From: Pseudomonadota bacterium
Lineage (GTDB): Bacteria > Pseudomonadota > Gammaproteobacteria > Burkholderiales > Ferrovaceae
Length of the DNA: 64,000 bases
Direction of reading: 5' to 3'
NCBI GenBank assembly: GCA_021798835.1
Contig: JAJZBQ010000003.1
Coordinates: 62,001 to 126,000, forward strand
In this document: piece after piece, positions 42,062 to 52,205 of the stretch
How the letters are laid out: each line of letters opens with the position of its first letter
Numbering within the stretch: position 1 is the stretch's first letter
The notes under the pieces: model-generated
Told to the model about the DNA's origin: nothing
What the model saw: only the letters and a program-made list of their open reading frames with translations
Databases searched by the model: none
Position numbers and translations under genes: made by a program

Positions 42062-43321
42062 ATGCGTCTTTCCGAACTTAAAACCTATCATGTCACTGAA
42101 TTGGTTGACATGGCCACAAAATTCGAAATTGAGGGTGCCAATCGCCTACGCAAACAGGACTTGATCTTTGCCTTGCTCAAAAATCAGGCCAAGCGCGGCG
42201 AAAGCATCTACGGTGACGGGACACTGGAAGTCCTTCAGGACGGTTTTGGTTTCCTGCGTTCCCCGGAAACCTCCTATTTGTCCAGCCCAGATGATATCTA
42301 CATCAGCCCATCCCAGATCCGGCGCTTCAATCTTCATACCGGCGACAGCATTCAAGGGGAGATTCGCATACCCAAAGAGGGGGAACGCTACTTTGCGCTC
42401 GTTAAAGTCGATTCCGTCAACGGCGAGCCCCCCGAAAACACCAAAAACAAGATCCTTTTCGAAAATCTGACGCCCTTATTTCCCAACGAACCCCTTTTGT
42501 TGGAACGAGATATCCGCGCCGAAGAAAATACCACCGGGCGCGTCATCGATATCATCGCCCCTATCGGAAAGGGACAACGCGGTCTTCTGGTCGCCAGCCC
42601 AAAAAGTGGCAAAACGGTCATGCTGCAGCATATCGCCCATTCCATCTCGACCAATAATCCAGATGCCACTCTAATCGTACTCTTGATCGATGAGCGCCCT
42701 GAAGAAGTCACTGAGATGCAACGCTCCGTGCGCGGGGAAGTCGTCTCCTCCACTTTCGACGAACCGGCAACGCGCCATGTTCAGGTTGCCGAAATGGTCA
42801 TTGAAAAAGCCAAGCGACTCGTGGAACATAAGCGCGATGTCATCATCCTGCTGGATTCCATCACACGCTTGGCTCGCGCCTACAATACGGTTGCTCCCTC
42901 TTCAGGAAAAGTACTGACCGGCGGGGTGGATGCAAACGCCCTGCAGCGCCCCAAACGTTTCTTCGGGGCAGCCCGTAACATCGAAGAAGGGGGATCACTG
43001 ACCATCATCGCCACTGCCTTGATCGATACCGGGTCACGTATGGATGATGTGATCTACGAAGAATTCAAAGGCACTGGTAACATGGAAATCCACTTGGATC
43101 GCCGCATGGCCGAAAAACGCATCTACCCAGCCATCAACGTCAATCGTTCAGGAACCCGTCGCGAAGAATTGCTGATCAAGTCCGATGTCCTGCAAAAAAT
43201 ATGGGTCCTGCGCAAACTGCTCTATCCCATGGATGAGATTGAAGCCATCGAATTTTTGCTCGACAAAATCAAAGCCACCAAAAATAATGGGGACTTTTTT
43301 GATTCGATGCGCCGTGGCTAG
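42062..43321 (+). CDS. rho: Transcription termination factor Rho
   Basis: Hexameric RNA-dependent ATPase that ends transcription at C-rich sites. The 419-residue product has an N-terminal helical and cold-shock RNA-binding part ([19 protein letters not shown]), then the ATPase with P-loop [11 protein letters not shown], Walker [17 protein letters not shown], the Q-loop region [14 protein letters not shown] and the R-loop [11 protein letters not shown]. Length and motifs are canonical, without the long inserted regions of actinobacterial Rho. Confidence 0.97.
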   Translation: MRLSELKTYHVTELVDMATKFEIEGANRLRKQDLIFALLKNQAKRGESIYGDGTLEVLQDGFGFLRSPETSYLSSPDDIYISPSQIRRFNLHTGDSIQGEIRIPKEGERYFALVKVDSVNGEPPENTKNKILFENLTPLFPNEPLLLERDIRAEENTTGRVIDIIAPIGKGQRGLLVASPKSGKTVMLQHIAHSISTNNPDATLIVLLIDERPEEVTEMQRSVRGEVVSSTFDEPATRHVQVAEMVIEKAKRLVEHKRDVIILLDSITRLARAYNTVAPSSGKVLTGGVDANALQRPKRFFGAARNIEEGGSLTIIATALIDTGSRMDDVIYEEFKGTGNMEIHLDRRMAEKRIYPAINVNRSGTRREELLIKSDVLQKIWVLRKLLYPMDEIEAIEFLLDKIKATKNNGDFFDSMRRG

Positions 43322-43333
43322 CAAGGCAAACGG

Positions 43334-43362
43334 TTGCAATTCTCACCAAATTAACGCATAAT
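43334..43362 (+). promoter_or_regulatory. Candidate promoter for rpmE
   Basis: TTGCAA (43334-43339) and CATAAT (43357-43362) are separated by exactly 17 bases in the 89-base rho-rpmE gap, about 49 bases before the rpmE ATG. Confidence 0.45.
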
Positions 43363-43410
43363 TAACGGTTTGATGCCGTATACCCCGGCATCGCCACTGG
43401 AACCTTAACC

Positions 43411-43617
43411 ATGAAAGCCGACATTCATCCCTCCTATAACGATATCACCGTCACCTGCAGTTGCGGAAACTCCTTTGTTACCCGCTCAACGCTGGGTAAA
43501 CCCGTTCTTTCTGTTGAAGTTTGCTCCGCTTGCCACCCGTTTTATACCGGAAAGCAGAAGATCGTTGACACCGCTGGTCGCGTCGAGAAATTCCGCCAAA
43601 AATACGCTCGCAAGTAA
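43411..43617 (+). CDS. rpmE: 50S ribosomal protein L31, zinc-binding type
   Basis: The 68-residue ribosomal protein keeps all four zinc ligands: CSCG near residue 16 and [11 protein letters not shown] near 37. It is thus the C+ type that is replaced by the zinc-free paralogue under zinc starvation in many bacteria. A short hairpin ACGGGA/TCCCGT (43630-43646) follows 12 bases after the stop and may end the transcript. Confidence 0.96.
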   Translation: MKADIHPSYNDITVTCSCGNSFVTRSTLGKPVLSVEVCSACHPFYTGKQKIVDTAGRVEKFRQKYARK

Positions 43618-43629
43618 CCCCGCTCCGGC

Positions 43630-43649
43630 ACGGGACCGTTTCCCGTTTC
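43630..43649 (+). terminator. Weak hairpin after rpmE
   Basis: Six-base arms ACGGGA and TCCCGT around a five-base loop, followed by TTTC. Placed between rpmE and the next gene; short stem and poor T run make it a weak terminator at best. Confidence 0.35.
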
Positions 43650-43671
43650 ACTCCCCGTGAGGACCGATGGC

Positions 43672-45336
43672 GTGGCACAAGGATGGCTGACCGATCGAAC
43701 GTTGAATTTTGACGGGACCAGCAGCCCTCTCAAGGTTTTGTTGTTCCTGCTCATCTGCTTCTCCTGGATACTCGCCGGGTTAACTGGTCATACGCCCTGG
43801 AAATATGATGAAGCCGTCAGTCAAGGCATCATCCATGGCATGATACGGGGAGGGTCCTGGCTGGCCCCAACCCTGGCGGGAGAGCCCTACCTTTCCCACC
43901 CCCCGATCTACTACTGGGTAGGAGCATCGTTAATTCGTGCTTCTGCCGACATCATCCCTCATCACGACGCTGCCCGTCTGGCCAGCGGACTATTCATGGC
44001 GGCCACCTTCTGGGCTCTCGCCCTGACAGCGCGCCACCTCTACGGTCAACACGCCAGTCGCCTTGCGGTGCTGGTTCTCATCGGCTGTGTCGGACTAGTC
44101 ATTCGCGCTCATGAAATGAGTTCCTCTCTGGTCTGGATGACCGGCATGACTTGGCTGCTGGCAGCATTACCTGTTGGACGTACCCTATCGGGGCGAGGAG
44201 GTTGGCTAGGCGGAACCGGGTTGGGGATCGTTTTTCTTGCCCAAGGAACCCTTGCTTTTCCCCTGTTGCTGCCCCTCCTGTTGCTTACCCCAGCCTTGAT
44301 TCCTGAATTTCGCCCTCCCCATCCCACACGGTTTGTCGTGGCTTTTTTATTGGGCGCATTACCCTCAGTAGCCATTTGGCCAACTTTGATGATCCTTCGT
44401 GAACCGGCTGCCTGGGCATTGTGGAAACCCCTCTTACTCACCCCATTGCTCCATCCTCAATTGTGGATAGCCCCAGACCGGCACCCCTGGTTTCCCTGGA
44501 CCACGATCATCTGGTTTGCCTGGCCCGCCACCCCCTTGGTGCTGGGTGCATTCTGGCATGATGGAAACACTCTGTGGAAACGCCCTCAGACGCGCTTTCT
44601 GGTGCTGGTTTTTCTCTATTGGGCATTGATTCTAGGCTTTTGTACGCCCGCCAGGGAAGACAACCTGCTCCCACTCCTGCTTCCCCTCGCCTTATTGGTC
44701 AGCGGAACACTGGATCTTCTGCGCCGCGGAGCCACCAGCGCGCTGGACTGGTTCGGTATGCTGACATTCGGACTCTTGACTTTGCTGCTGTGGCTCGGAT
44801 GGATCGCTCAAATGACCGGTTGGCCCACCAGCATCGTACATTACCTCAATGCCCAACTACCGGATTTTCACCCACATTTTCAAGGTTGGCCCTTTACCTT
44901 TTCGTTGTTTTTAACCTTGGTATGGGCCTTTACCATCTTTCACTCCCATCCCTCGGCACGACGAGCCATGATGAACTGGTCAGTGGGCATGACCGTTTCC
45001 TGGATGCTGACCATGTCGCTCTGGCTCCCTTACGTAGAAGCCTCACGAAGTTATGAAGGGGTCATGATTTCACTGCATCAGGCGCTGCCCCATACCCACG
45101 GTTGTGTCATGAGCAGCGGGCTCGGTGAACCACAGCGTGGTCTTCTCTACTACGACCTGGATCTGATCACCGAACGTCAGGAACTGGGCTCCCATCCCCA
45201 TTGTGCCTTATGGCTTGTCCAATCCAATGGCCAGACCCCTTTCCTGATCCCTCTAGGCTGGCACCTACGTTGGAGCGGAACCCGCCCAGGCGATCGAAAC
45301 GAACGGTTGCTGCTGCTTGCCCGCACGGGTCGATGA
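43672..45336 (+). CDS. GT39/ArnT-like polytopic membrane glycosyltransferase
   Basis: The 554-residue product has about ten or more hydrophobic helices. The first loop carries the acidic motif PWKYDEAVSQG and a later PYLSHPPIYYWVGA, the arrangement of the GT39 / ArnT / PMT family that transfers sugars from polyprenyl phosphate to lipid A, protein or polysaccharide. Start is taken as GTG at 43672 with GAGGA eight bases upstream; an earlier GTG at 43657 lies within that site. It overlaps hrpA by four bases. Acceptor is unknown; lipid A modification is possible but not shown by neighbours. Confidence 0.8.
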   Translation: MAQGWLTDRTLNFDGTSSPLKVLLFLLICFSWILAGLTGHTPWKYDEAVSQGIIHGMIRGGSWLAPTLAGEPYLSHPPIYYWVGASLIRASADIIPHHDAARLASGLFMAATFWALALTARHLYGQHASRLAVLVLIGCVGLVIRAHEMSSSLVWMTGMTWLLAALPVGRTLSGRGGWLGGTGLGIVFLAQGTLAFPLLLPLLLLTPALIPEFRPPHPTRFVVAFLLGALPSVAIWPTLMILREPAAWALWKPLLLTPLLHPQLWIAPDRHPWFPWTTIIWFAWPATPLVLGAFWHDGNTLWKRPQTRFLVLVFLYWALILGFCTPAREDNLLPLLLPLALLVSGTLDLLRRGATSALDWFGMLTFGLLTLLLWLGWIAQMTGWPTSIVHYLNAQLPDFHPHFQGWPFTFSLFLTLVWAFTIFHSHPSARRAMMNWSVGMTVSWMLTMSLWLPYVEASRSYEGVMISLHQALPHTHGCVMSSGLGEPQRGLLYYDLDLITERQELGSHPHCALWLVQSNGQTPFLIPLGWHLRWSGTRPGDRNERLLLLARTGR

Positions 45337-48300
45337 AAGTTCGCGGCTTCACCCCAGCCCAACAGGCCATACGTCGCGCTTCCTTACCACGCCCGACGTT
45401 GAATGCGGATCTCCCCGTACTGGCGGCACGCGATGAAATTCTCGCTGCCATACGCCAACATCCCGTGGTCATCATCAGTGGGGAAACCGGTTCCGGAAAA
45501 ACCACGCAATTACCCCAACTGTGCTTGTGGCTGGAGCGAGGGATTTCCGGAGTAATCGGCTGCACCCAACCGCGCCGTGTCGCGGCACGCAGTGTCGCCC
45601 AACGTCTGGCACAGGAACTGGGTTGCCCATTGGGCGACCAGGTAGGGTACCAGGTCCGCTTCCATGATCACGTTTCAGAAAGGTCCCTGATCAAGGTCAT
45701 GACCGAGGGCATTCTGCTTGCTGAAATTTCCTCTGATCCTGAACTGCGTCGCTATGATACCCTGATTCTGGATGAGGTTCACGAACGCAGCCTCAACATG
45801 GATTTTTTGCTGGGCTATCTCAAATCCCTACTGCCACGCCGTCCTGACCTGAAAATTGTACTGACCTCTGCCACATTGGATACGGAACGGTTGTCTGCTC
45901 ATTTTGGACATGCTCCGCTGATCGAGGTATCCGGACGCACCTGGCCTGTGGAAATTCGTTGGCGACCGATTACGGCAGACCATCTCGACGACGAAACTGA
46001 TGAAGACCTGGAGACTCAGGCATTGATCCATGCCGTGGATGAACTCACTCAACTCCCCCCCGGAGATATTCTCGTATTCCTCCCCGGTGAACGTGAGATT
46101 CGTCGCGCCGCCGATGCCTTACGCCAGCATCATCCCGATCACACTGAAATACTCCCTCTGTTCGCACGGCAATCTTTTGCCGAGCAGGAAAGAGTATTTC
46201 AACCCGCCCTGGGGCGACGGATCATTCTGTCCACCAATGTCGCAGAAACCTCGCTAACCGTACCTGGCGTACGTTACGTCATCGATACCGGACTGGCCCG
46301 CATCAGTCGCTATAGCCTGCGCACCAAAGTCACCCAGTTACGGGTCGAACCCATTTCTCAGGCAGCCGCACGACAACGTGCAGGACGCTGCGGCCGCCTT
46401 TCTTCCGGCGTTTGCATCCGTCTCTACAGCGAAGTCGATCATGCATCACGTCCGTCCTTTACTCAACCCGAAATTCTGCGCAGTTCGCTGGCCAGCGTCA
46501 TTCTGCGTCTTTCCCAGTTGAATATCGGAGGTCTGGACACCCTACCACTGCTGGATAGGCCGGGAACCCGCGCCATCGAGGAAGGTTACCGGCAACTCCA
46601 AACATTGGATGCCATGGATGAGCAGCGCCAACTCACGCGACTGGGCCACGACATCGCTCCACTGCCGCTGGATCCCCGTTTGGGACGCATGGTTCTGGCC
46701 GCCCGCGAAAAGGGGTGTTTGCATGAGATATTGATTCTGGTTGCCGCCATGAGCGTTCAGGATCCTCGCGAACGACCTTTTCAGGATCGTCAAAAAGCTG
46801 ATATGCATCATCGTCAATGGCTGCGTGATGGCTCTGAATTTCTGGCACTGCTGGAGATATGGGCCACACTTCAGGAAACCCTGATTCACAAGAAATCGCG
46901 TCAACTGGCCTCGTTCTGTCGCCAACATTACCTGTCCACCCGTCGTGTACGCGAATGGCGTGACGTTCTGGGACAGTTGAAGGGGTGGGTAAGCGAAAGG
47001 GGGTGGCTGGTCAACACACAACCCGCTCCCAAGGAACAGATACACCGCGCCCTGCTCACGGGATTACTGGACCAGATCGGGCAATGGGACCGCGAAGCCC
47101 AGAACTATCTGGGCCCGCGAGGGATTCGCTTCTGGCTCGCAGGTTCCTCAAAAAACAAGGAACGCCCACGCTGGATCATGGCCGGAGAAATGGCCGAAAC
47201 AGACCGTATCCAGGCACGCCTAAGCGCTCCCATACAGCCGGAATGGATCGAGGAAGCAGCCCACAATTTGCTGCAGCGCAGTTACGGCGACCCATACTGG
47301 GATGAATCGGGAGAGCAGATCAACGCCTATGAAAAGGTCTCCTTATTCGGTTTGACTCTGGTGGCACGTCGACCGGTACGCTATGGCCCCATCAACCCTG
47401 AAGAAGCACATCTCCTGTTCATTCGTCACGGGCTGGTGGCCAACAAACTGCGCGATCCACCGAATTTTATTGTACAAAATCAATCGTCTATCGAGAGCAT
47501 CCTGGAACTGGAACATAAACGACGACGACAGGGTTTTCTCATCGACGACGACGATCTGGTGGCATTTTACGCAGATCGCCTGCCTTCTGATGTCTGGAGC
47601 AGCCAACGACTCAAGCGCTGGCTCCACACACGCCCCCTTACGAATCCGGATCCATTGCTGATGACAGCGGAATTTTTGATGCGCCATCGGCTGGATGACG
47701 TACCAGTGACCCTGTATCCAGATCATCTGGAGTGGAAAGATCAGTCCTGGCCTCTGTCTTACCGCTTCGAACCTGGACACCCACTCGACGGGGTCACCCT
47801 GACGCTTCCCCGCGAAGCACTCCCCCTCATTGAACAACTTCCCCTCGACTGGCTGGTACCCGGTCTGATCCGTGACAAACTGACGGCCTGTTTCAAAGCA
47901 TTGCCATCTCCCCAACGCCGCGCGCTGGTGCCTTTACCGGCCTCGGTCACCGCATTTCTGGAGCGTCATGGACCTTCCCAAGGAGCCTTGTTCCCCCAGT
48001 TGGATAATTTTGTACGGCAACGTACCGGTCACCCCGTTCCCACTGATTTGACAGATCAGTTACCCCCTCATCTCATCATGCGTCTGGTACTTCTGGACGA
48101 ACACGGAGAAGAATGGCAAAGCGGCAGAAATCTGGCGGCCTTGCGTCAGGCTTGGTCGAACCTGTTACAGCAAGATGATGTGACACTGAGCAGCCCAGAC
48201 TGGGTAACCCCCAATCTGACCCAATGGTCCTTTGGTGACTGGCCCCACCCAACACAGCTATCACGCGGCACGTTGCATATCTTGGTATACCCTGCCTTGA

Positions 48301-49067
48301 TCGATCGTGGTGACAAGGTAGACCTGTTGGCTCTGGACTCGGCGGAAGAAGCCCGGACAGCCAGCCATGCCGGATTACGCCGTCTGGCCAGACTGGGATT
48401 GCGCTCACAGTTGAGCAAAGGGCCCAATACCCTGCCAGGTCTGCTGGAATTGCTCACGCTTTGCCAGTCTCAATGGTCTGGCATGTCGGCTCAGATTCTC
48501 TTCGAACGCCTGGTAGACTTGATGCTGCATGCGTGGCATCCCGATGCGGCTCCACTGCCTCTGCACCAAGCGGATTATCAGCAACGCCTGCAATCCCTCA
48601 AGGCACAGTGGCGCGACAAGCTGAGTCAACAGATCATGCTGGTTCAGCATATCCTGTCCAAACAACGCGAGATCCAGGAACGTACTAAACGTCTTGAATC
48701 TCAACGGGATATCCAGACCCATTTGCGCCATATCCATGCACATCTTCATCGACTGGTTGAAGAGGCACTCGACACCGCACTTCCCTATGAGAATCGACGA
48801 CATATTCCTCGCTATCTACAAAGCCTGTTGCTGCGTCTCGACAAATTACTCCGTGACCCTGTGACCGACACTCGCAAGTTTGGCGATTGGCTGCGCCTGC
48901 AACAACGCTGGCAGAGCACCCTTCAACAAAAACCCAGCCACCCCGCGTTACTCGAATTCCGTTGGATGCTAGAAGAATGGCATGTTGCACTGTTTGCCCA
49001 GTCATTACCCACGGCATACCCCGTTTCCCTGCAGCGTCTTGAGAAATTTTGGCACCAACACTTCTGA
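45333..49067 (+). CDS. hrpA: ATP-dependent RNA helicase HrpA
   Basis: DEAH-box helicase acting on mRNA and stalled ribosomes. The 1244-residue product has P-loop GETGSGKTTQLPQLC, the DEVH box (LDEVHERSLNMDF), SAT as LTSATLDTERL, motif VI QAAARQRAGRCGR, a helicase-associated and OB-fold region, and a long C-terminal domain (DUF3418), near the usual 1300. Its ATG overlaps the upstream GT39-like stop (ATGA), which favours 45333 over the in-frame ATG at 45201 inside the upstream gene. Confidence 0.95.
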   Translation: MKVRGFTPAQQAIRRASLPRPTLNADLPVLAARDEILAAIRQHPVVIISGETGSGKTTQLPQLCLWLERGISGVIGCTQPRRVAARSVAQRLAQELGCPLGDQVGYQVRFHDHVSERSLIKVMTEGILLAEISSDPELRRYDTLILDEVHERSLNMDFLLGYLKSLLPRRPDLKIVLTSATLDTERLSAHFGHAPLIEVSGRTWPVEIRWRPITADHLDDETDEDLETQALIHAVDELTQLPPGDILVFLPGEREIRRAADALRQHHPDHTEILPLFARQSFAEQERVFQPALGRRIILSTNVAETSLTVPGVRYVIDTGLARISRYSLRTKVTQLRVEPISQAAARQRAGRCGRLSSGVCIRLYSEVDHASRPSFTQPEILRSSLASVILRLSQLNIGGLDTLPLLDRPGTRAIEEGYRQLQTLDAMDEQRQLTRLGHDIAPLPLDPRLGRMVLAAREKGCLHEILILVAAMSVQDPRERPFQDRQKADMHHRQWLRDGSEFLALLEIWATLQETLIHKKSRQLASFCRQHYLSTRRVREWRDVLGQLKGWVSERGWLVNTQPAPKEQIHRALLTGLLDQIGQWDREAQNYLGPRGIRFWLAGSSKNKERPRWIMAGEMAETDRIQARLSAPIQPEWIEEAAHNLLQRSYGDPYWDESGEQINAYEKVSLFGLTLVARRPVRYGPINPEEAHLLFIRHGLVANKLRDPPNFIVQNQSSIESILELEHKRRRQGFLIDDDDLVAFYADRLPSDVWSSQRLKRWLHTRPLTNPDPLLMTAEFLMRHRLDDVPVTLYPDHLEWKDQSWPLSYRFEPGHPLDGVTLTLPREALPLIEQLPLDWLVPGLIRDKLTACFKALPSPQRRALVPLPASVTAFLERHGPSQGALFPQLDNFVRQRTGHPVPTDLTDQLPPHLIMRLVLLDEHGEEWQSGRNLAALRQAWSNLLQQDDVTLSSPDWVTPNLTQWSFGDWPHPTQLSRGTLHILVYPALIDRGDKVDLLALDSAEEARTASHAGLRRLARLGLRSQLSKGPNTLPGLLELLTLCQSQWSGMSAQILFERLVDLMLHAWHPDAAPLPLHQADYQQRLQSLKAQWRDKLSQQIMLVQHILSKQREIQERTKRLESQRDIQTHLRHIHAHLHRLVEEALDTALPYENRRHIPRYLQSLLLRLDKLLRDPVTDTRKFGDWLRLQQRWQSTLQQKPSHPALLEFRWMLEEWHVALFAQSLPTAYPVSLQRLEKFWHQHF

Positions 49068-49128
49068 ACTCTTGCCAGACAGAGCTTTTTTTTGTATTGT
49101 GAAGATTGTTCACCATGCATTGGAATCC

Positions 49129-50064
49129 ATGATGCTCTTTCTGAATATTCGCCGGCACATGAGGTGGCTTCTGGTCGCCTCGGGGCTTCTGATGTCCGTT
49201 GTCGTGTCGCCCGAGGTGCTGGCCAATTCCCGTCATCATTCCCACCATCATGGGCATTCCGGCGACCCTCGGCATATGGTATTGTTGTCGGCAACCGCTT
49301 TGGTCGTCGATGAAGATACCCAAAAAGTCATATTTGCCAAGAATCCTGAGTCCGTCAATCCCATCGCCTCCATCACCAAACTCATGACGGCCATGGTCGT
49401 TCTGAAAAACCATCAGAACCTTGATGAAAAACTGACCATCACTCAGGACGATGTGGATACCCTGCGCTACAGTCATTCCCATCTGCGTGTCGGAACTCAG
49501 GCCACACGGCTGGATTTTCTGCGTATGGCACTGGTGGCTTCGGAAAACCGTGCTGCCGCTGCCCTGGCGCGGAATTTCGTGGGAGGAAGTGCGGCTTTCA
49601 TCCAGCAGATGAATCAGGAAGCCCAACATCTGGGCATGAAAGATACCCATTTTGACGATGCCAATGGACTGCACAGCAGCAATGTCTCCACTGCTCACGA
49701 TCTTGCCCTGTTGGTAGATGCCGCGGTCAAAGTCCCCCTGATCCACCAGATCACCAGTCAGTCGTCCATCGAAGAACCTATCGGGCGTGGCGGACGTCTG
49801 GTCACTTTGCACAATACCAACCCCTTGATCGACCATCAGGACTGGCAAATCGGTTTATCCAAGACCGGTTTCATCAATGAAGCAGGTCAATGTCTGGTAA
49901 TGCAGGCCACCATCCGGCACCGGCCCACCATCATCGTACTGCTCAATTCCCATGGTCATCATGCTCGTTTTGCCGATGCCATTCGCGTACGTCACTGGCT
50001 GGAGACACAGGACACAACTCTGGGTTTGGCGAAACCCGCCACAAATAGCGGGACCACGCTCTGA
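49129..50064 (+). CDS. pbpG: D-alanyl-D-alanine endopeptidase (PBP7)
   Basis: Low-molecular-mass penicillin-binding protein that cleaves peptidoglycan cross-links in the periplasm. The 311-residue product has a signal peptide (MRWLLVASGLLMSVVVSPEVLA), a His-rich mature start, and the three serine-peptidase motifs: SITK (catalytic Ser), SEN and SKTG. It starts at the ATG at 49129, 61 bases after hrpA; the open frame further upstream lies inside hrpA. A T8 run after hrpA without a good stem separates the two genes. Confidence 0.92.
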   Translation: MMLFLNIRRHMRWLLVASGLLMSVVVSPEVLANSRHHSHHHGHSGDPRHMVLLSATALVVDEDTQKVIFAKNPESVNPIASITKLMTAMVVLKNHQNLDEKLTITQDDVDTLRYSHSHLRVGTQATRLDFLRMALVASENRAAAALARNFVGGSAAFIQQMNQEAQHLGMKDTHFDDANGLHSSNVSTAHDLALLVDAAVKVPLIHQITSQSSIEEPIGRGGRLVTLHNTNPLIDHQDWQIGLSKTGFINEAGQCLVMQATIRHRPTIIVLLNSHGHHARFADAIRVRHWLETQDTTLGLAKPATNSGTTL

Positions 50065-50071
50065 CTCCTCG

Positions 50072-50800
50072 ATGAAAATTGGCCTATGGATCACCTGTCT
50101 GGTGGACCTGATGCGCCCTCGCATTGGTTTTGCAACCTTGAATCTGGTACGCGCCACCGGTCATTCCATCGAGATTCCGGAACAGCAGACCTGTTGCGGT
50201 CAACCGGGTTTTAACAGTGGGGATACCTCTGCCGGTCGCGCCATGGCCATGCAATTTCTCAAACATTTCGAGTCGTTTGATGCCGTGGTACTGGCCAGTG
50301 GATCCTGCGCTGCCATGATCCGTCATGACTATCCTCGGTTATTCGCCAACCAACCCGAGTACCAGGTTCGCTTTCAGGAACTGGGCCAACGCACTTTTGA
50401 ACTATCGGAATTTCTGTTGCGACACCCCTTTGATTTGCCCCCCACAACCCAAAGATTTTCTGGACGACTGACCTATCATGACAGCTGTTCAGGGTTGCGT
50501 ACCCTCGGTATCCGCTCGGGACCTCGGCAACTCCTGCAACGCATCCCTGGGGTAGAAATCGTTGAAATGCCCGATCGTGAGGTGTGCTGTGGCTTTGGTG
50601 GGGCTTTCTCAGTCAAACTGGGCGATATCGCGACACGCATGGCAGAGAACAAATGTCGCTCGATTCTTGCTACTGGTGTCGATGCCGTAGTCGGTGGAGA
50701 TCTGGGATGCCTGCTCACCATTGAGGGACGCCTGCGCCGTGAAGGCCACTCCCTTCCCGTCTGGCATTGGGCCGAGGTTCTGGCCGGAACAGTAACCTGA
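50072..50800 (+). CDS. lutA: L-lactate utilisation protein LutA (LldE)
   Basis: The 242-residue product has two CCG (cysteine-rich) domains typical of Fe-S subunits that feed electrons from lactate to quinone: CLVDLMRPR with TCCGQPGFNSG, then YHDSCSGLRTLG with VCCGFGG. It is the first of a lutABC set. It starts seven bases after pbpG and has no visible ribosome site, so it may depend on upstream translation. No lactate permease or D-lactate dehydrogenase is near. Confidence 0.92.
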   Translation: MKIGLWITCLVDLMRPRIGFATLNLVRATGHSIEIPEQQTCCGQPGFNSGDTSAGRAMAMQFLKHFESFDAVVLASGSCAAMIRHDYPRLFANQPEYQVRFQELGQRTFELSEFLLRHPFDLPPTTQRFSGRLTYHDSCSGLRTLGIRSGPRQLLQRIPGVEIVEMPDREVCCGFGGAFSVKLGDIATRMAENKCRSILATGVDAVVGGDLGCLLTIEGRLRREGHSLPVWHWAEVLAGTVT

Positions 50801-50801
50801 C

Positions 50802-52205
50802 ATGCCTGAATCCGCACAATTCAAGAAAAATGCCCAGCGTCAACTCAACAATACTGGGCTACAGGCCAATTTACAGCGCTTTGGTCAACGCTTCGCCAAA
50901 GCCCGCGCCATCGCCATCGCTGAACTGGAAGATTTTTCCGGGTTGCGTCAACGTGCTACCGCATGGCGCGATCTAACCCTGGCCAATCTGGACGACTGGT
51001 TGATCCGTTTCGAAACCCATGCACAACGTATGGGAACCCAGGTACATTGGGCAACTACCGCTGCAGAAGTCAATCAGATCGTACTGGAAATTGCACATAA
51101 AAACAAAGTTCGCAAAGTCATCAAATCCAAATCCATGGTCAGTGAAGAAACCGGACTGAATGCCGCCCTGCAGCAATCCGGTATCGATACCATCGAAACT
51201 GATCTGGGTGAATACATCCTGCAACTGGCGGGTGAACCACCTTCCCACCTGGTGGCTCCGGCACTCCATAAAAATGTTGAGGAAGTGGCGGATCTGTTTC
51301 AGGAACATCACCATACCCCGCGTCAGACGGACATTCCGACCCTATGTCGCGAGGCACGCCATCAACTTCGTCCCCATTTTCTCAGTGCCGATATGGGCAT
51401 CTCCGGAGGGAATTTTCTGGTGGCAGATACAGGGGCTCTGGTACTATTGACCAATGAAGGCAATGCCCGTCTCGTCACCACACTACCACGTGTCCATGTC
51501 GCCATCACCGGAATCGAAAAAGTCATTCCGTCACTGGATGCGCTGGCTCCTCTTCTACGCCTGTTACCACGTTCTGCCACAGGGCAGTCGATCACCAACG
51601 ATGTTTCGCTTCTGACTGGTCCACGCCGCCCCGGAGACCTGGAAGGTCCCGAAGAACATCATGTCATCCTCGTCGATGGAGGGCGTAGTGAATTACTGGG
51701 GTCTGAACTTCAACCTGCCTTGCGCTGCATCCGATGTGGCGCTTGCATGAACCACTGCCCGGTTTACCAAAACATCGGTGGTCATGCCTATGGCTGGGTC
51801 TATCCCGGACCCATCGGGGCCGTACTCACGCCAGCCTATCTGGGCCTCGAACACGCTCGGGATCTCCCCCAGGCGGCCACGCTGTGCGGTGCTTGTGAGG
51901 TCGTCTGCCCCGTCAGCATCCCTTTGCCAGACCTGTTGCGAGTCTGGCGTCAGCGCTCGGTAAGCCGTGGCCTGCGCCCATGGCCTGAGCGCGTGCTCTT
52001 GCGACTCTGGCTCTGGTGCGCCATGCACCCCTTACTTTATCGCTGGATTCATCGCCGCCTGTCCTGGCTGCTACGCCAATTGGCCAATGATTCTGGTCAA
52101 ATCACCTATTTCCCCGGTCTGACCGATTGGACCCAAGGCCGTAACCTGAAGGCACCAGACCAGCCTCCTTTTCATGCCCAATGGGCACAGCGACATCGCT
52201 CATGA
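50802..52205 (+). CDS. lutB: L-lactate utilisation iron-sulfur protein LutB (LldF)
   Basis: The 467-residue product has an N-terminal LUD domain (KVRKVIKSKSMVSEE, EYILQLAGEPPSH, ADTGALVLLTNEGNARL) and a ferredoxin region with CIRCGACMNHCPVY and CGACEVVCPVS for two [4Fe-4S] clusters. It works with LutA and LutC in oxidising L-lactate to pyruvate. It begins one base after lutA and overlaps lutC by four bases, so the three are a tight operon. Confidence 0.94.
   Translation: MPESAQFKKNAQRQLNNTGLQANLQRFGQRFAKARAIAIAELEDFSGLRQRATAWRDLTLANLDDWLIRFETHAQRMGTQVHWATTAAEVNQIVLEIAHKNKVRKVIKSKSMVSEETGLNAALQQSGIDTIETDLGEYILQLAGEPPSHLVAPALHKNVEEVADLFQEHHHTPRQTDIPTLCREARHQLRPHFLSADMGISGGNFLVADTGALVLLTNEGNARLVTTLPRVHVAITGIEKVIPSLDALAPLLRLLPRSATGQSITNDVSLLTGPRRPGDLEGPEEHHVILVDGGRSELLGSELQPALRCIRCGACMNHCPVYQNIGGHAYGWVYPGPIGAVLTPAYLGLEHARDLPQAATLCGACEVVCPVSIPLPDLLRVWRQRSVSRGLRPWPERVLLRLWLWCAMHPLLYRWIHRRLSWLLRQLANDSGQITYFPGLTDWTQGRNLKAPDQPPFHAQWAQRHRS

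Noticed and set aside
49068..49128. T8 run after hrpA as a terminator
   Set aside because: No stable stem of useful length precedes it.
48685..49848. A 387-codon minus-strand open frame
   Set aside because: It lies opposite hrpA and pbpG, both of which have full family motifs; its translation is low in recognisable structure.
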